Shown here: one piece after another, positions 45,975 to 56,740 of the stretch
Position numbering within the stretch: the first letter of the stretch is position 1
How the letters are laid out: the number at the start of each line of letters is the position of its first letter
Assembly: GCA_023213395.1 (NCBI GenBank)
Contig: CM041465.1
Span: 202,871,741-202,935,740 of the forward strand
DNA: 64,000 nucleotides
Reading direction: 5' to 3'
Source of the DNA: Cycas panzhihuaensis
Lineage: Eukaryota; Cycadophyta
Made by a program: the position numbers and the translations under genes
The notes under the pieces: generated by a model
Told to the model about the DNA's origin: nothing
Database searches by the model: none
What the model saw: only the letters and a program-made list of their open reading frames with translations

Positions 45975-46322
45975 CTAGTTCACCATCTCTATATAGTCCA
46001 CAAGCATTGAATAGCTAAATGTAGATAAGAGTATGTTGTAAGTCACAATTGTAGGATTACACTTTATATCCTTCTTCAAGTCTTCAAATAAAGACAGAGC
46101 CTTCTTAGTAAGATCATTGCAAATATATGCTTTTATTAAAGCATTATACATTGCCCTCTTAATTCCTCTAGACTCAATTTTAGAAAATAATTCCAAAGCT
46201 AAATCAATGTTCTTAGCTCTTCCTGCAAGAACGATCGATTTCGAGTATTCCTTAGGGCTTCTTAACAGAACGTGACATACAATACATTGTGATGGATTCC
46301 AGTCAGTTGTTGTAAAAGTAGG
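45975..46322 (-). pseudogene. Pentatricopeptide-repeat (PPR) gene fragment
   Basis: The minus-strand frame is open for about 115 codons and reads 'SIVLAGRAKNIDLALELFSK', 'AMYNALIKAYICNDLTKKAL', 'SLFEDLKKDIKCNPTIVTYN' and 'ILLSTFSYSMLVDYIEM'. These are two and a half consecutive P-type PPR motifs, the helical RNA-binding repeats of plant organellar RNA-processing proteins. The frame stops right after a possible splice donor (ATG|GTGAAC) and begins just after TTAG, so this may be one exon. It lies antisense within LTR element G. Whether it was captured by G or marks another insertion is open. Too short to be a functional PPR gene. Confidence 0.78.
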
Positions 46323-48020
46323 CTAATAAGCACATTTTCTAATCTAAAAGTCATGGTAGCTGTCACACATAAACCCTAGGGATTTAAACTCTGGATTATC
46401 ACATTTGGCTCCAGCTCCTACACATAAAAGTACCCCACACAAATGACAACATAATAGATCATGAATCCTAAAACTATGTAATTAGCAAACCCCAAGGCAG
46501 GTCTTCATAACCAAATTGGATCCTTCAGGACAGATCTGAGATTTGTGTTTCATTTTGTGATTGAATTGGTTCCCAATTTATTCTCTTAAATCTTTGCACA
46601 AGACCTATTTCCTTTCTGGTATTTTGCTGGTCTGTGTGATAGGTTGCGGTAACTACGCGATGACGATGGCAGTGGGGTGACGTAGTAGCACCAAATCTTT
46701 TGATTTTTTCAAACTTTTTTTAATTTTTTTAATATATTTATATAAAGTTTTTAAAGAAATTAAATTATATTATATAAACATTGAAATTCATTTTTTAAAC
46801 CTTTAACCCCTTTAGATCTTCAGACCTAGCTCTATTAAGCCCGCACATGACCATTAGCTTGTTTAAAAGGACTTCATTACTTTACAATTTCTTTTTTCCT
46901 TTTATTTTTTTAATTTTTTCATTTCACATAGGGTACCTGGCAAATTTTTGCCATAACTTTTGACTAGGTCATCGATTTCTGATGAAACCTATCCTATTAC
47001 ATCTAAAATTTTCTGAGGTATGACTTCAACTGGTCATATGCCCTATTTGGAGCTAATTTGACCTATTTTCAATCAATTTAAAATCACTCATCGATTTTTA
47101 AAGGTATTTTAAACTATTTCCATAAAATCCCTTTTTTTATTAAATTATATTTTATCGTTGGGAGACTATTTTCTACTTGGATCTATTCTGCAGTTATCTA
47201 TTATCAACAAACTTCATTACCATCTATTCTTTGTTTTTTAAGATTTATTTTAATCATTATTTTAATCAGCTAAAGTGACACTTTAGTATTTTTCAAACAT
47301 TTTAATATAAAAGTACTTGCTATTATTTCTATTATAACTTTTCTGTTTTACATCAGAATTTAGATTTGTCAGTCTCGTTGGGAAGCTAGCTCACTCCTCT
47401 TCGAACTGACACTACTATTTATAAGTTTTAAAGTGTTTTTGTTGATTTTTAAATCCATCAAAGTTGAGGTACTTAATAGCCTCTAATTTGTCATTTTTTC
47501 ATATTTACATATATTATTTCTCAATTTTTTTCAATTAAAAATATATTAAGCAGCTCTTTAAAGTATATTTAACTATTTTAAATTGCTCTACGATTGTTTT
47601 ATTGGCATTTTTATAATATTTTGAGCCCCAAGCTCCTGTTAATCCTAAAAAAAAGGACTATATCTTTAGTTCATTAAATCTTGACTTACAGGAACCCATT
47701 TTCAAAACGGTTAGTTCCATTGAATAGTTTTTTCATTGATCCTCAAATTAGTATAATTTCATGCTATTCTAATATTATTTAGTACAACTTTAAAGCTTCT
47801 AAACTTGAGTATTTAGTACATTCTAATAGGATTTTACTTACTTCTTTCATTTATAATATTTGCATTTAATTGATATATTTTCCAAAGGTATCTTTTATTT
47901 TTTCAAAGGGCATTACATTTCTTTTAAAAAGCATATTTGATATCATATAAGTTTATTCATTTATTAAGTTCTTTAACTTAGTAAAAGCATATTCCATTGT
48001 ATGTACTAAAATTTTCTATA
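46323..48020. other. Element G interior, mostly AT-rich
   Basis: 46380-46680 is more GC-rich than its surroundings (for example 'gcgatgacgatggcagtggg' near 46659) and may belong to the same host gene as the PPR exon, for instance its upstream part. From 46690 to 48000 it is AT-rich with no feature recognised. Confidence 0.45.
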
Positions 48021-48022
48021 AA

Positions 48023-48480
48023 ATGGCAATCAATCTTAACAAAGTGTAATTTCCTATATTGGATGGCCATAATTTTTCACTATGGCATAAAACAATGCAA
48101 AATTATTTTATTACACATGATCTTTAGAACTACTTACACGATGACTATGATATTAATATTAAGAAAAATATTAAAAAATAATAATGAAGCCTTAGCTTTA
48201 CTATTTTGTACTATAGATGATAATGTGTTTTCTAGAGTTTTTGAATTGACAACTTCCAAATCTGTATAGGACATCTTAATTTCTACTTGTGGGGGAGATA
48301 CCCTCAATGAATTTAACATTGATTTTGTTAAACATGTGAGATAGATGCCAGAATAGGTGGATTATAATAAAAAGACCGAGGAAGATTCAAGTCAAGTACA
48401 TGATCATCTTATTACATAAGAACCTGATCCTCCATTTAAGGGGAAGAAATATGATGATATGACAATTACTCACAACATAA
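48023..48480 (+). pseudogene. Element G gag remnant
   Basis: From ATG 48023 the plus strand reads 'MAINLNKV', 'FPILDGHNFSLWHKTMQNYF' and 'THDL-NYLHDDYD', matching the first 40 residues of Copia gag ('F-G-NF--W---M'). After a shift near 48175 it goes on 'ALALLFCTIDDNVFSRVFEL' and 'DILISTCGGDTLNEFNI', the next gag landmarks. It ends before any zinc knuckle; the 3' purine tract follows within 250 bases. Element E gag opens in a similar way (MATNLGNAV), suggesting related families. Confidence 0.75.
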
Positions 48481-48735
48481 AGTTTTTAGAAGTCAAAGTT
48501 AGAGTTCTAGGAGACAAAGTTAAAGTTGTAGTTATACATTCACATTCAAATCAAGCTTCATTTACTTACATATTTTTGGACCATTCAATGACAAAGACAC
48601 ACACATTGCTATAAGAATGTGGCAAGTTAATAAAGATCAAGCTACAAAATAGATGTTTAAAGTTTTCTTCAAGTTCAAATTTCATAAGTTTAAAGAGAAG
48701 ATAAAGTTGTTCGTGATGACTATTAAGTAGGAGAA

Positions 48736-49110
48736 TGTTAGGGTTAATGATCATCACCCCACTCCCACCTTTCAACTATGAGTGCATACCTCACTCTCAC
48801 CAATTTATACATGTAGGTGCTCACATGTAAAGGTAAGTATAAGGCAAGGTTAAGTTGATTTGATTTGATTTAAGTTAAGTTATATTTTATTGTTGTTTAA
48901 ATTTTAAAGGTTTAGGAGTTTACCTCCTCCCTCATATTATATATTTAGAGGGGTGTGTAACCTTAGTGTTTTTAGATACTTCCTACTTTTAAATATTTAT
49001 GATGCTCTCTCTTAAATAATGGATTGAATACAAAGGATTTTCTATTTATGCAATAATATATTGATTATGTGTTTATGTTATGCCCTGTTCTCCATCATTA
49101 TTTTTCTTTA
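48736..49110 (+). repeat. Element G 3' LTR
   Basis: Starts TGTTAGGGTTAATGATC after the purine tract AAGTAGGAGAA and runs collinear with the 5' LTR to CTTTA, followed by ATCCT and the continuing element E RNase H. Confidence 0.9.
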
Positions 49111-49115
49111 ATCCT

Positions 49116-50420
49116 TTGATTATCACATAACATTTATGTAAGGCCAACATGTTTTACTTATAAATCCTAGAGTAGTCTTCTTAGCAAAACTATTTCACAA
49201 GCTCCTGCTACCACTACTTTATATTTTGCTTCTATAATAGATAAGGACACTATGCTTTATTTCTTTGAACTCCAAGCTATTGCTACCAAACCCAAACTTA
49301 AGGTATAGCCCAATGTAGATTTTCTATCATCTATACATCTTATCCAATATGAATATGTGTAACCAATTAGTCTAAAATCTTTTGATGACCTATAATAAAG
49401 TCCATGACTAATTATTCCTTTCAAGTATTTGAGGATCCTCTCAGTTGCTTTCTATGTGTTATATTAGACTCATGCATAAACCTAAAAACTACATTAACTA
49501 CATATATAATGTCTAGCTAAGTCAAAGTTTAGTAAATTAAACTATTGATTAATTGCCTGTAGAGAGTAGAATGAATTGATACAGATTTTTCATACTTAGA
49601 TAATTTTACCCTAACTTCAACTGATGTAATAAGTGCCTTATAATTACTCATGTTAAACTTATGTAATAAGTCTAAAGTATACTTCCTTTAGGAAAGAAAT
49701 ATCCCATTCTTATTTTGCCAAACTTCTAAGACCAAGAAGTAGTGCATAAGTCCCAAATTAGTCATTTTAAATTCCTTACATATGTCTTCTTTAAATTTTT
49801 GGGATAAGTAAGAATTATTACTTATATAAACAAAGTCATGAATGTACAAGCCTATTATAAGTATCAATCTTCCTTCTATCTTGATATACAAATTAGGATC
49901 AGATTAACTCCTTTAAAATCCTTTATCTCTAAAGTACTTATCAATCCTAGAGTACCAAGCTCTAGGTGCTTGTTTAAGTCCATACATTACCTTTTTGAGT
50001 TTGTAGACCTTATGTTCTTTCCTATTTACTTCAAAACTTTTGGGTTATTGGACATCACTTTCTTCTTCTATGTACCTATTCAAGAAGGCACTCTTGGTAT
50101 CCATTTGTTGAATTATCCAACCCTCTTGTGTCACTAAACCCATCATCAGATGAATTGTCTCCATTTTAGTAACTAGTGCAAATGTCTTATGATAGTTAAT
50201 ACCTTTAATTTGCACATATCCTTTGGCAACTAATCTTTCCTTATATTTTTCAATTGTTCCATCTAATCTATATTTGGTCATTTAGACTCACTTTGTTCCA
50301 ATTATATTTTTATTTGGTAGCAAATCAACTAATCACAAGTATTAGTTTTAACTAAGACATTGTACTCTTCCTTCATGGCATCTTTCCATTCATCTTTTGT
50401 ATTATCCTTTTCAAAGTTAT
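49116..50420 (-). pseudogene. Element E RNase H and reverse transcriptase
   Basis: From high to low coordinates the minus strand shows 'KEEYNVLVK', 'YRLDGTIEKYKERLVAKGYV' and 'KGINYHKTFALVTKMETIHL', 'MDTKSAFLNRYIEEESDV' (50045-50281), a 'GLKQAPRAW' stretch near 49950, then GLYIHDFVYISN (49688-49891). In that box the first catalytic aspartate of the expected Y-x-D-D is histidine. RNase H follows down to 49116, where 'LCDNQRTIQI' breaks at element G and resumes at 35497. Confidence 0.9.
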
Positions 50421-50779
50421 GAGGCTCATTCAATTCCATCACTTAACTCATCAAGGCAAAGTTAACTCTTTGAGAGTGAGTGGTCCTTCTCTCAAAGTTA
50501 TTATCTGAAATATTTAAAGGATCATAAACTATTTAAACCCATTTAGGAACCCTTTGATTAAATGTAGAGAGTCCTACTTCATTCGGACTTGGTATATTTG
50601 TGGACTTAGGATTTGAATTGATTTCAACTATAATCTTCTTTCCTTTATCTTTTTTAACTTCTTCTCTATAGCATTCACCTTCCTTGAAGATGACATCCTT
50701 ACTTATAATTATCTTCTTTTCTTTTAGGTCATATAATCTATAAGATCTAGAAACATCATAATATCCTATAAAGATGTAC

Positions 50780-51530
50780 TTGGTACTTTTATCATATAAC
50801 TTTATTCTCCTTTGTTCTAGAATATAGGCATATACTAAGCATCCAAAAATCTTTAAAATGGTATATGCTCGGCTTGTAACCTAACCAAGCTTCCTCTAAT
50901 GTGACCCATCTAATAGCCTTGGTGATACACTTATTTAATAAATAGATTGTTGTATGTACTACTTCTACCCAAAATTCATGTCCAAGTTGCTTATCTTTAA
51001 GCATACTTCTAGCCATTTTAACAATAGTTTTATTTTTCCTTTCTGTAACTCTATTATATTGTGGAGTATGAGGGTAAGAATTCTAAGGCTACTTTGTTTC
51101 TTAACCAAAGTTTTAATATCAACAAAATATTGAAAGACATCTGATTTGAACTTGACAAAATATACCCAAGTATTTGCAGTAAAGTAATCAATAAAAGTCA
51201 AAGTATTTTACATCACTTAATGAAGGTACATCCATAGGTCAATATAATTTTGTATAAACCAATTAAAGGGGGCCTTAAGCCTTATAACTATTATTTGGAA
51301 AACATTCTCTTTATTATTTTCCAAGTATACACCCTTAACAAATTTATTTTCTTATTTCTATAAAGGGGAGTCCAATAACCATCTCCATCTTTTTTATCAA
51401 TGCCAAGCTATTATAATTTACATGGACAAACTTTTTATGCCATGTTTCACTATCAACATTGATTGAGGATTTCAAAGCATAAGTATCTGATGGAGGAATG
51501 ACCAACTTGAATAGTCTATTACTACTCATT
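50780..51530 (-). pseudogene. Element E integrase
   Basis: The pre-integrase zinc region reads 'ETWHKKFVHVNYNSLALIKK' (about 51410-51450). The core follows as 'LTFIDYFTANTWVYFVKFKS' and 'VFQYFVDIK' (51120-51201), and the distal part as 'MARSMLKDKQLGHEFWVEVV' and 'TIYLLNKCITKAIRWVTLEE' (50792-51016). Several shifts break the frame. Element F carries the same domain in better condition. Confidence 0.87.
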
Positions 51531-51982
51531 TATCTCTTTGCTACAACTACTTTATTCTTTAATTTATCTTTGACTGTACATTCACCATTATCAAAGATGA
51601 CCTTATAGTATTGCTCCATTATCTGAACCACTAAGAGAAGGTTGTTCTTAGGAATTGGAACATGTAAAACATCATTCATATTTCTTGTTTCTTCTGATTT
51701 TATAGTTATAGATACATTGCCTTTTTTGATAGTAGCATGGGTAGTATTATTCCCAAACATGATTCTTCTTTTCTTGGAATTATCAATTTCATTGAACAAT
51801 TTCTCTTTATGAGTCATATGCATTGAATATCCTGAATCAATGTACCAATTATATTCTTTTTCACTAACCACTAGACTTGAAAGAAAAAATATATCATTAC
51901 CTCTATCTTCAATTGTTGCATTGGCATTCCTCCTTTGAGTACTTGTGCTTTTAGCAAAGTAATTTTCTTCTAAGTGCCTCAT
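51531..51982 (-). pseudogene. Element E protease region
   Basis: An open piece of 150 codons. It starts at the last part of the zinc knuckle ('MRHLEENYFAKS', final Cys changed to Tyr). Then comes 'EYNWYIDSGYSMHMTHKEKL' with the protease triplet D-S-G intact, then 'RRIMFGNNTTHATIKKGNVS', 'NDVLHVPIPKNNLLLVVQI' and 'NGECTVKDKLKNKVVVAKR'. Element F has a close copy at 63433-63696. Confidence 0.92.
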
Positions 51983-52909
51983 TTTATGGCAAAAAGAACG
52001 TTAAATAGTTTATCTTCCTCTTCCTCTTTGACTTTAACTTCTACCTCTTAAAGTTCTTCTTTCTCGAGAAGTTGCTCTTCCTCTTCTAAAGTTTTAGCCT
52101 TATCCTTAGCCTTGAAAATTCTTTTGCTCTTGATAGCTTTGGTCTGGTCCTTAAAATTTTCTTTGACCTTAGAAGTTGCCTTATTCTTAATAATTTTAAA
52201 AGTTTCTTTCTCTTCGTCTAGGGGATTGGCCCCTTCCCCTAGAACTTTGTCCTTGAAAATTTTGTCTTATTCTTACCTTGGTGGTGAATGCATGCTCAAG
52301 TAACTTATTACCCCCTTTCTTTTTCTCAACAGCTAGAAGTAAAGCATTTAGTTGATCAATTCTAAGTATGGTAAGGTCTTTGAATACTTCAATGCTAGTT
52401 GCCATAATTTTAACTCTTTTCATTTCTCCAACACATCTCAAAATATTTTCCATAATTCTTTATTCACTTATCACTTCACCTAAAGACCTCATTTAATTCA
52501 CCAAATCTTGCACCTTGGTGATGAATTCATTTACTCCTTCCCTAAGTGTCATCCTTAAATTCTCAAACTTGCTCCTAAGTGTTTAAAACTTGGAAGATAT
52601 TGCTCCTTCATAAGTCATCTTAAGGGTATCCCAAGCTTCCTTAGATGTTATTGCATCACTTACTCTAGGAAAAATATAATCCTCTAGAGTAAAATATATA
52701 AGTGTCAATACTTCATTATCCTTCTTGGCATTCTTCTTGTAACTTTTCTTTCCATCTTCGTTGGCAGTGTCATTGATTTTTTTATATCCTATATTAACAA
52801 GGTTGTACATATCTTTTACAATGAAAATGGACCTTATTTGCCTACTCCAATTGAGAAAATTGAATCCATTGAATTTAGGTTAAACAGCATTCCCAAGATT
52901 TGTTGCCAT
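51983..52909 (-). pseudogene. Element E gag
   Basis: Starts at a methionine at 52907-52909 ('MATNLGNAV'), then 'FNGFNFLNWSRQIRSIF', 'KDMYNLVNIGYKKINDT' (52583-52810) and 'FPRVSDAITSKEAWDTLKMT'. A later piece at 52196-52453 ends in an Arg/Gly-rich tail ('GQSSRGRGQSPRRRERN'), the RNA-binding part. Stops separate the pieces. Confidence 0.9.
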
Positions 52910-55133
52910 TATGAAAAAAAAATTACCTTAAAATGTAACTTAAAATGTAAAGGTACTTGAAAGTGGAGAAATATAATTAAAACACCAAACAAATGCAATG
53001 TAAGTACACATACAATTTATCCCACTTCACCTCTGAGATATGTATAAATATCCCAATTGGGACTCCAACCATCTCAACAAGTAATAATTTTATTAATAAG
53101 TGCTTACAATATTCTTTCTCACTAGTTTATACAAGTGTCATCATGTAGGAAGCCTTTTACTAATATCTTTTTTAGATATAAAAAGTAGTATATAAAATGA
53201 TTGCAATTTTTTTTTATTCCCCTTATAGATAGTAGAAAAATGAGTCCAACGCTTCAAATGAGACTCAATTCTGATACCAGATTATAAAGTTATGGATTAA
53301 GAACTTTCTAAAAAATTAATTTTTTGATAAGAAGGGGTTGAAATTTTAGTGCTTCAAATGTGTGCCTAAAAATATTTATAAAATTGAATCCAATAGTGGT
53401 CATATGACCACTCATTTCAACTAGGTGTGAGTATACTTTGATCTGATGAAGATAAAATTACTTTCTGACCTTGCTAGTGAAAGTGCACCTGCCCGAAGAA
53501 GAGGTAGGTATTTATTTTCAATAGGCTATGCTGAAAATGCACTTAGCCCCCTTTATAAAAAATAATCTTAGTCACTTTATAGCTGCATATGGCCTGCAAT
53601 AGATACTATGGTGTTGCTAATTTACATAGAATGCTCAATGCTCAGATGTGAGGCCCACATGCAGATGGTTCTTAAGAAAACTTTGTGAAAATAAAATTTT
53701 GTTAAATAATTAATAATCTAATCATTGAAGAGGTTGCATAAAGGTAATTTAATGACTTGGCATTATTGTTCTAAAGCTTGTGTAGGTAGATAACATAACT
53801 GAAAGGTCTAATTGGATGACAATGACTCTGAATGGCTCACAGAAACCATAGAAAATGAATGAAGACTACAAATGGATGCCAATAAACTCTATAGACTGGG
53901 GCACAGTTGCTAATCAAGTTCATAGAGGCCAGGCATAGATTTCAAGTCAACATATGAAGTCGTACAATTAAAAGGATGCATGTACAATAAGAATGGCATA
54001 AATGTCACAAAATAAAGCAATGCAAATTTTATTTTATTAATGTCTAATGTTGAAGCATTAGAAAAAGTATAAATAAATATGTGCTAATGTAATTTAAGAG
54101 TTGTGGACTTATTTCTATAGTTGTACAACCACCAAGATAATGCAGAGGGTGCATAGGCCTCAATACAACATAAGAACTAAACTTTAGAGGGTGTAGGGCC
54201 AATTTGATATGCAAATACTGAGGAAAATTGTTGAGGGGATAGCCTTACAACTTGAGAAAGATCATGCACTGAGAAATGCTTGGTCAAATAACTCTAAAAA
54301 AATGGATCTTGTAGTAGATTTTGACTAAAAAATAGGTCATACTAATGCTTGGTATAGAGGAGGGCATAAAAGAGGCTGTCAGAGTGGTTGTAGTTGGTTG
54401 TATATGGTTGTAATCACAAAAATAATTGTGATGGAGAAAAGTATGGTTGTATACACTTTGTTTGAGGTAAACCAAAGGCTTATCTTCTTATGCAAGCCAA
54501 GAATAGACATTGAGCCGAGTGCAAAATGGATATATGACAGCAAAGAGGTAATAGTAATGGCAATGGGACACAAAACCATTAAATGGTAAGATAAAATACT
54601 CGCAGATGATGTAGATAGTAAGCAACATAGGAAACCTTTGAAAAATAAGCTTATGAAAGTAATATAATAAAATATTAATCAATAATTTAAAGGTACATAT
54701 AGTACATATAATAAAAACTCCTTACTCAACTTCTTAAACATGGCTCCTAATAGATGTTAATGCATTAAGGTCATTAGATTAATTATATAAAGGTGACTTT
54801 AGGTTAGCTAAGTCACATAGTTAAGTGTAATTTCATTTACATTTAAGTGTAATTTCGAGATCATGCCATTAGGCGAGTAACTCCTTTGGAAACCCTAATG
54901 CACATCCTCTATTATATAAGGCTAAATGTGAAAGGGAGAGTTATAATTCTCATCTCTTATTTTTTCTCTCAATCTTGTTCTCTTCATTTTGCTCATATTA
55001 TATGCTATTGCTTTAGTATAGTAGAGTGTGTCAACTAGATATTTCACCCAATAACTCCAATCTTCACTTTTCATTTGAATGCTCCAACAACATGATGATG
55101 CTCCAATGATGCTCTAATGATGGCTTTAATCTA
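52910..55133 (-). other. Long 5' leader of element E, with an internal primer-site-like motif
   Basis: About 2.2 kb between the primer site and gag. No domain is recognised. At 53268-53281 the minus strand reads TCTGGTATCAGAAT, a good primer-site match that is not next to a recognisable LTR. It may be chance, or the sequence to its right (53282-55130) may be a separate insertion or a foreign LTR. Frames at 54284-54682 are unsupported. Confidence 0.55.
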
Positions 55134-55145
55134 GGTTTGATACCA
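55134..55145 (-). promoter_or_regulatory. Element E primer binding site, tRNA-iMet type
   Basis: On the minus strand TGGTATCAAACC, matching the first eight bases of TGGTATCAGAGC, two bases from the LTR. Confidence 0.8.
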
Positions 55146-55147
55146 AG

Positions 55148-55429
55148 TGATAAAAATATGGGAGTTAGAGGGAGCAGTAGAGTGTAGTAAAAGGTAGATC
55201 AAATCTCCAACATAATAGTGGTATTGATGAACACTAGGGTCTTTGGACCCTTTGAATAAATAAATGGGAGTTGAGTGGAAACCCAACATCCATCGTCGAC
55301 TGGTATTTAGAAACACCATTAAGAAATCTACTCAAATGATGATAATATTCAACTAAGTTAGCTACACTAAACCTTATGTTTTCATAACTGACATGTGCCA
55401 GTATTATCCCTAATGTGCATTATCCAATA
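55148..55429 (-). repeat. Element E 5' LTR
   Basis: 282 bp, collinear with 24370-24651; begins TGATAAAAATATGGGAG on the plus strand. It lies 30.5 kb from its partner because of the nested insertions. Confidence 0.88.
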
Positions 55430-56249
55430 GTACATAATGTTTGTTACAGGTCTTTTAGCATTGTAATGAGTTATAATTTAATGAACACTAGCTTAGCCTA
55501 ATTAATTCAAATGAATTACTTTACTCAAAATACTAGTATAACTTAGCAATCTTATAACTTATAATATTAATTTTCAAACTTTAACAAAGTTTGAGTACAT
55601 AATAGATCAAGTGAATAAAGTCTATCAAGCATCAATATCCTTGATAGTAAACAACAACTTAACCAAAGAGTCCTAGCATAAGTGTTTAATATTATCAAGA
55701 AAAATAAGTCGCATGACCAAAGTTTCATTCAAGCCTATGTAGTAATCTAAATAAACATTAGGTAAAACCCTTTGATGCTTTATACATATAAGAATCTACC
55801 AACAAGATGAAATTATATCAAGATAAGAATATTAAAACTAAGATGATACTAGCATAAGCCTAGTAACCATCCTTAGCACTCAACCTAGAAGAAGAAACAA
55901 GTGGAAAATGAGAAGGCAGAGAAGAAAGAATATCACAAAAGATGTCATTACATAAGACATTTAGTAGTCCCTACAAAAAACCACTAAACTTCTCCTCTCT
56001 CCTTCCATTTGCTATCATCACCCTTACTTCTATTACAATTATTAAAACAAAGTCCCTCCAATTAGGCATAATTATCATAACTACTTTTGGTATGCTCTAT
56101 TGAGAAACTATTACCCTTTTTGTGATAGTTGTGAGTTGATGTTGATAGGTAGTAGTACTAAAGAGACAAGTGGTTTCCTTTCTTATTAGTGGACTTGACT
56201 AAACGGTGGGGCCCGTGATAATGACTTAAATAATTATGTCTTACTGCAT
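55430..56249. other. AT-rich stretch, nothing recognised
   Basis: No domain, repeat or LTR recognised. It should be the other flank of the site that received element E, and so possibly part of the gypsy-like relic at 17.5-24 kb. Confidence 0.4.
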
Positions 56250-56740
56250 CTCAAAGGTTGCCTACTAATAGATTACTAACATGGTCAAATCCTTAAGATT
56301 TTAGAACCAATTCAACATGAAAACTTTGATCTCTAAAACTAATACTTTGGTCAAGCCTTAAATTTGCACTAAATATAAGGGATCCTCATACTAATAAATA
56401 AGGTTAGTGGTCATCCAATTTCTCTATATAATCCACTAATTATAAAAACACAACATGATTAGCTTTAAAACCATTAATTAGGATTTCACCATTGAATTTA
56501 CTAGTGGATGTTCTCCCTACCAAGCATTTTAGTAATGTTGTTTTACCTGATTTTACACTGCCAATAAAAGTCAACATGATTTTAGGTTTTATATAGACTA
56601 AAATTATATCCAATTATTCTCTAATTGTTGGTTTTGTCCTAGTGAAGGAGATATCCTGAATGGAAAGCGTCAAAGGAAACACAAAAATATTAGGGTTTCT
56701 CCATCCTATATCTATGATTTCCTCTTCATTAAAGAGATGG
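56250..56740 (-). pseudogene. ABCG-type ABC transporter fragment
   Basis: The minus strand reads 'FPLTLSIQDISFTRTKPTIR', then MLTFIGSVKSGKTTLLKCL, a Walker A P-loop (G-x4-G-K-T/S), then 'GRTSTSKFNGEILINGFKAN', 'DYIEKLDDH-PYLLV', 'GSLIFSANLRLDQSISFRDQ' and 'LVLKS-GFDHVSNLLVGNL'. This is the start of the nucleotide-binding domain of an ABCG (white/PDR) transporter, up to just before the signature motif. The family moves hydrophobic compounds across membranes using ATP. The frame holds several stops, and neither Walker B nor membrane spans follow. It ends where a splice junction might be expected, so it is a relic of a host gene or a captured piece. Confidence 0.82.

Larger units (their letters stand above)
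35498..49110 (+). mobile_element. LTR element G, plus strand, gag only, contains Copia D
   Basis: 5' LTR 35498-35891, primer site TGGTATTAGAGC at 35894-35905, purine tract AAGTAGGAGAA at 48725-48735, 3' LTR 48736-49110. Target duplication GTCCT (35493-35497) and ATCCT (49111-49115), one mismatch. It lies within element E RNase H. Without Copia D (37435-44896) its interior is about 5.4 kb, with only a gag remnant near the 3' end and no pol. It also holds a 22-bp tandem repeat, an (AT)40 run and an antisense PPR exon. It appears to be a non-autonomous relative of Copia elements. Confidence 0.87.
24370..55429 (-). mobile_element. Copia element E, minus strand, split by two nested elements
   Basis: The outermost element of the nest. 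Its 282 bp LTRs are at 24370-24651 (3') and 55148-55429 (5'), with a primer site at 55134-55145. Coding parts on the minus strand are gag 52196-52909, protease and integrase 50780-51982, RT and RNase H 49116-50420, more RNase H 35316-35497, and a last tail at 24652-24688. The two interruptions are elements G (35498-49110) and T (24689-35310). Removing both leaves a collinear Copia of about 7 kb. Possible target duplication GCATA/ACATA (one mismatch, if the right LTR edge is shifted by two bases). F at 60.4-64 kb is a relative. Confidence 0.88.
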
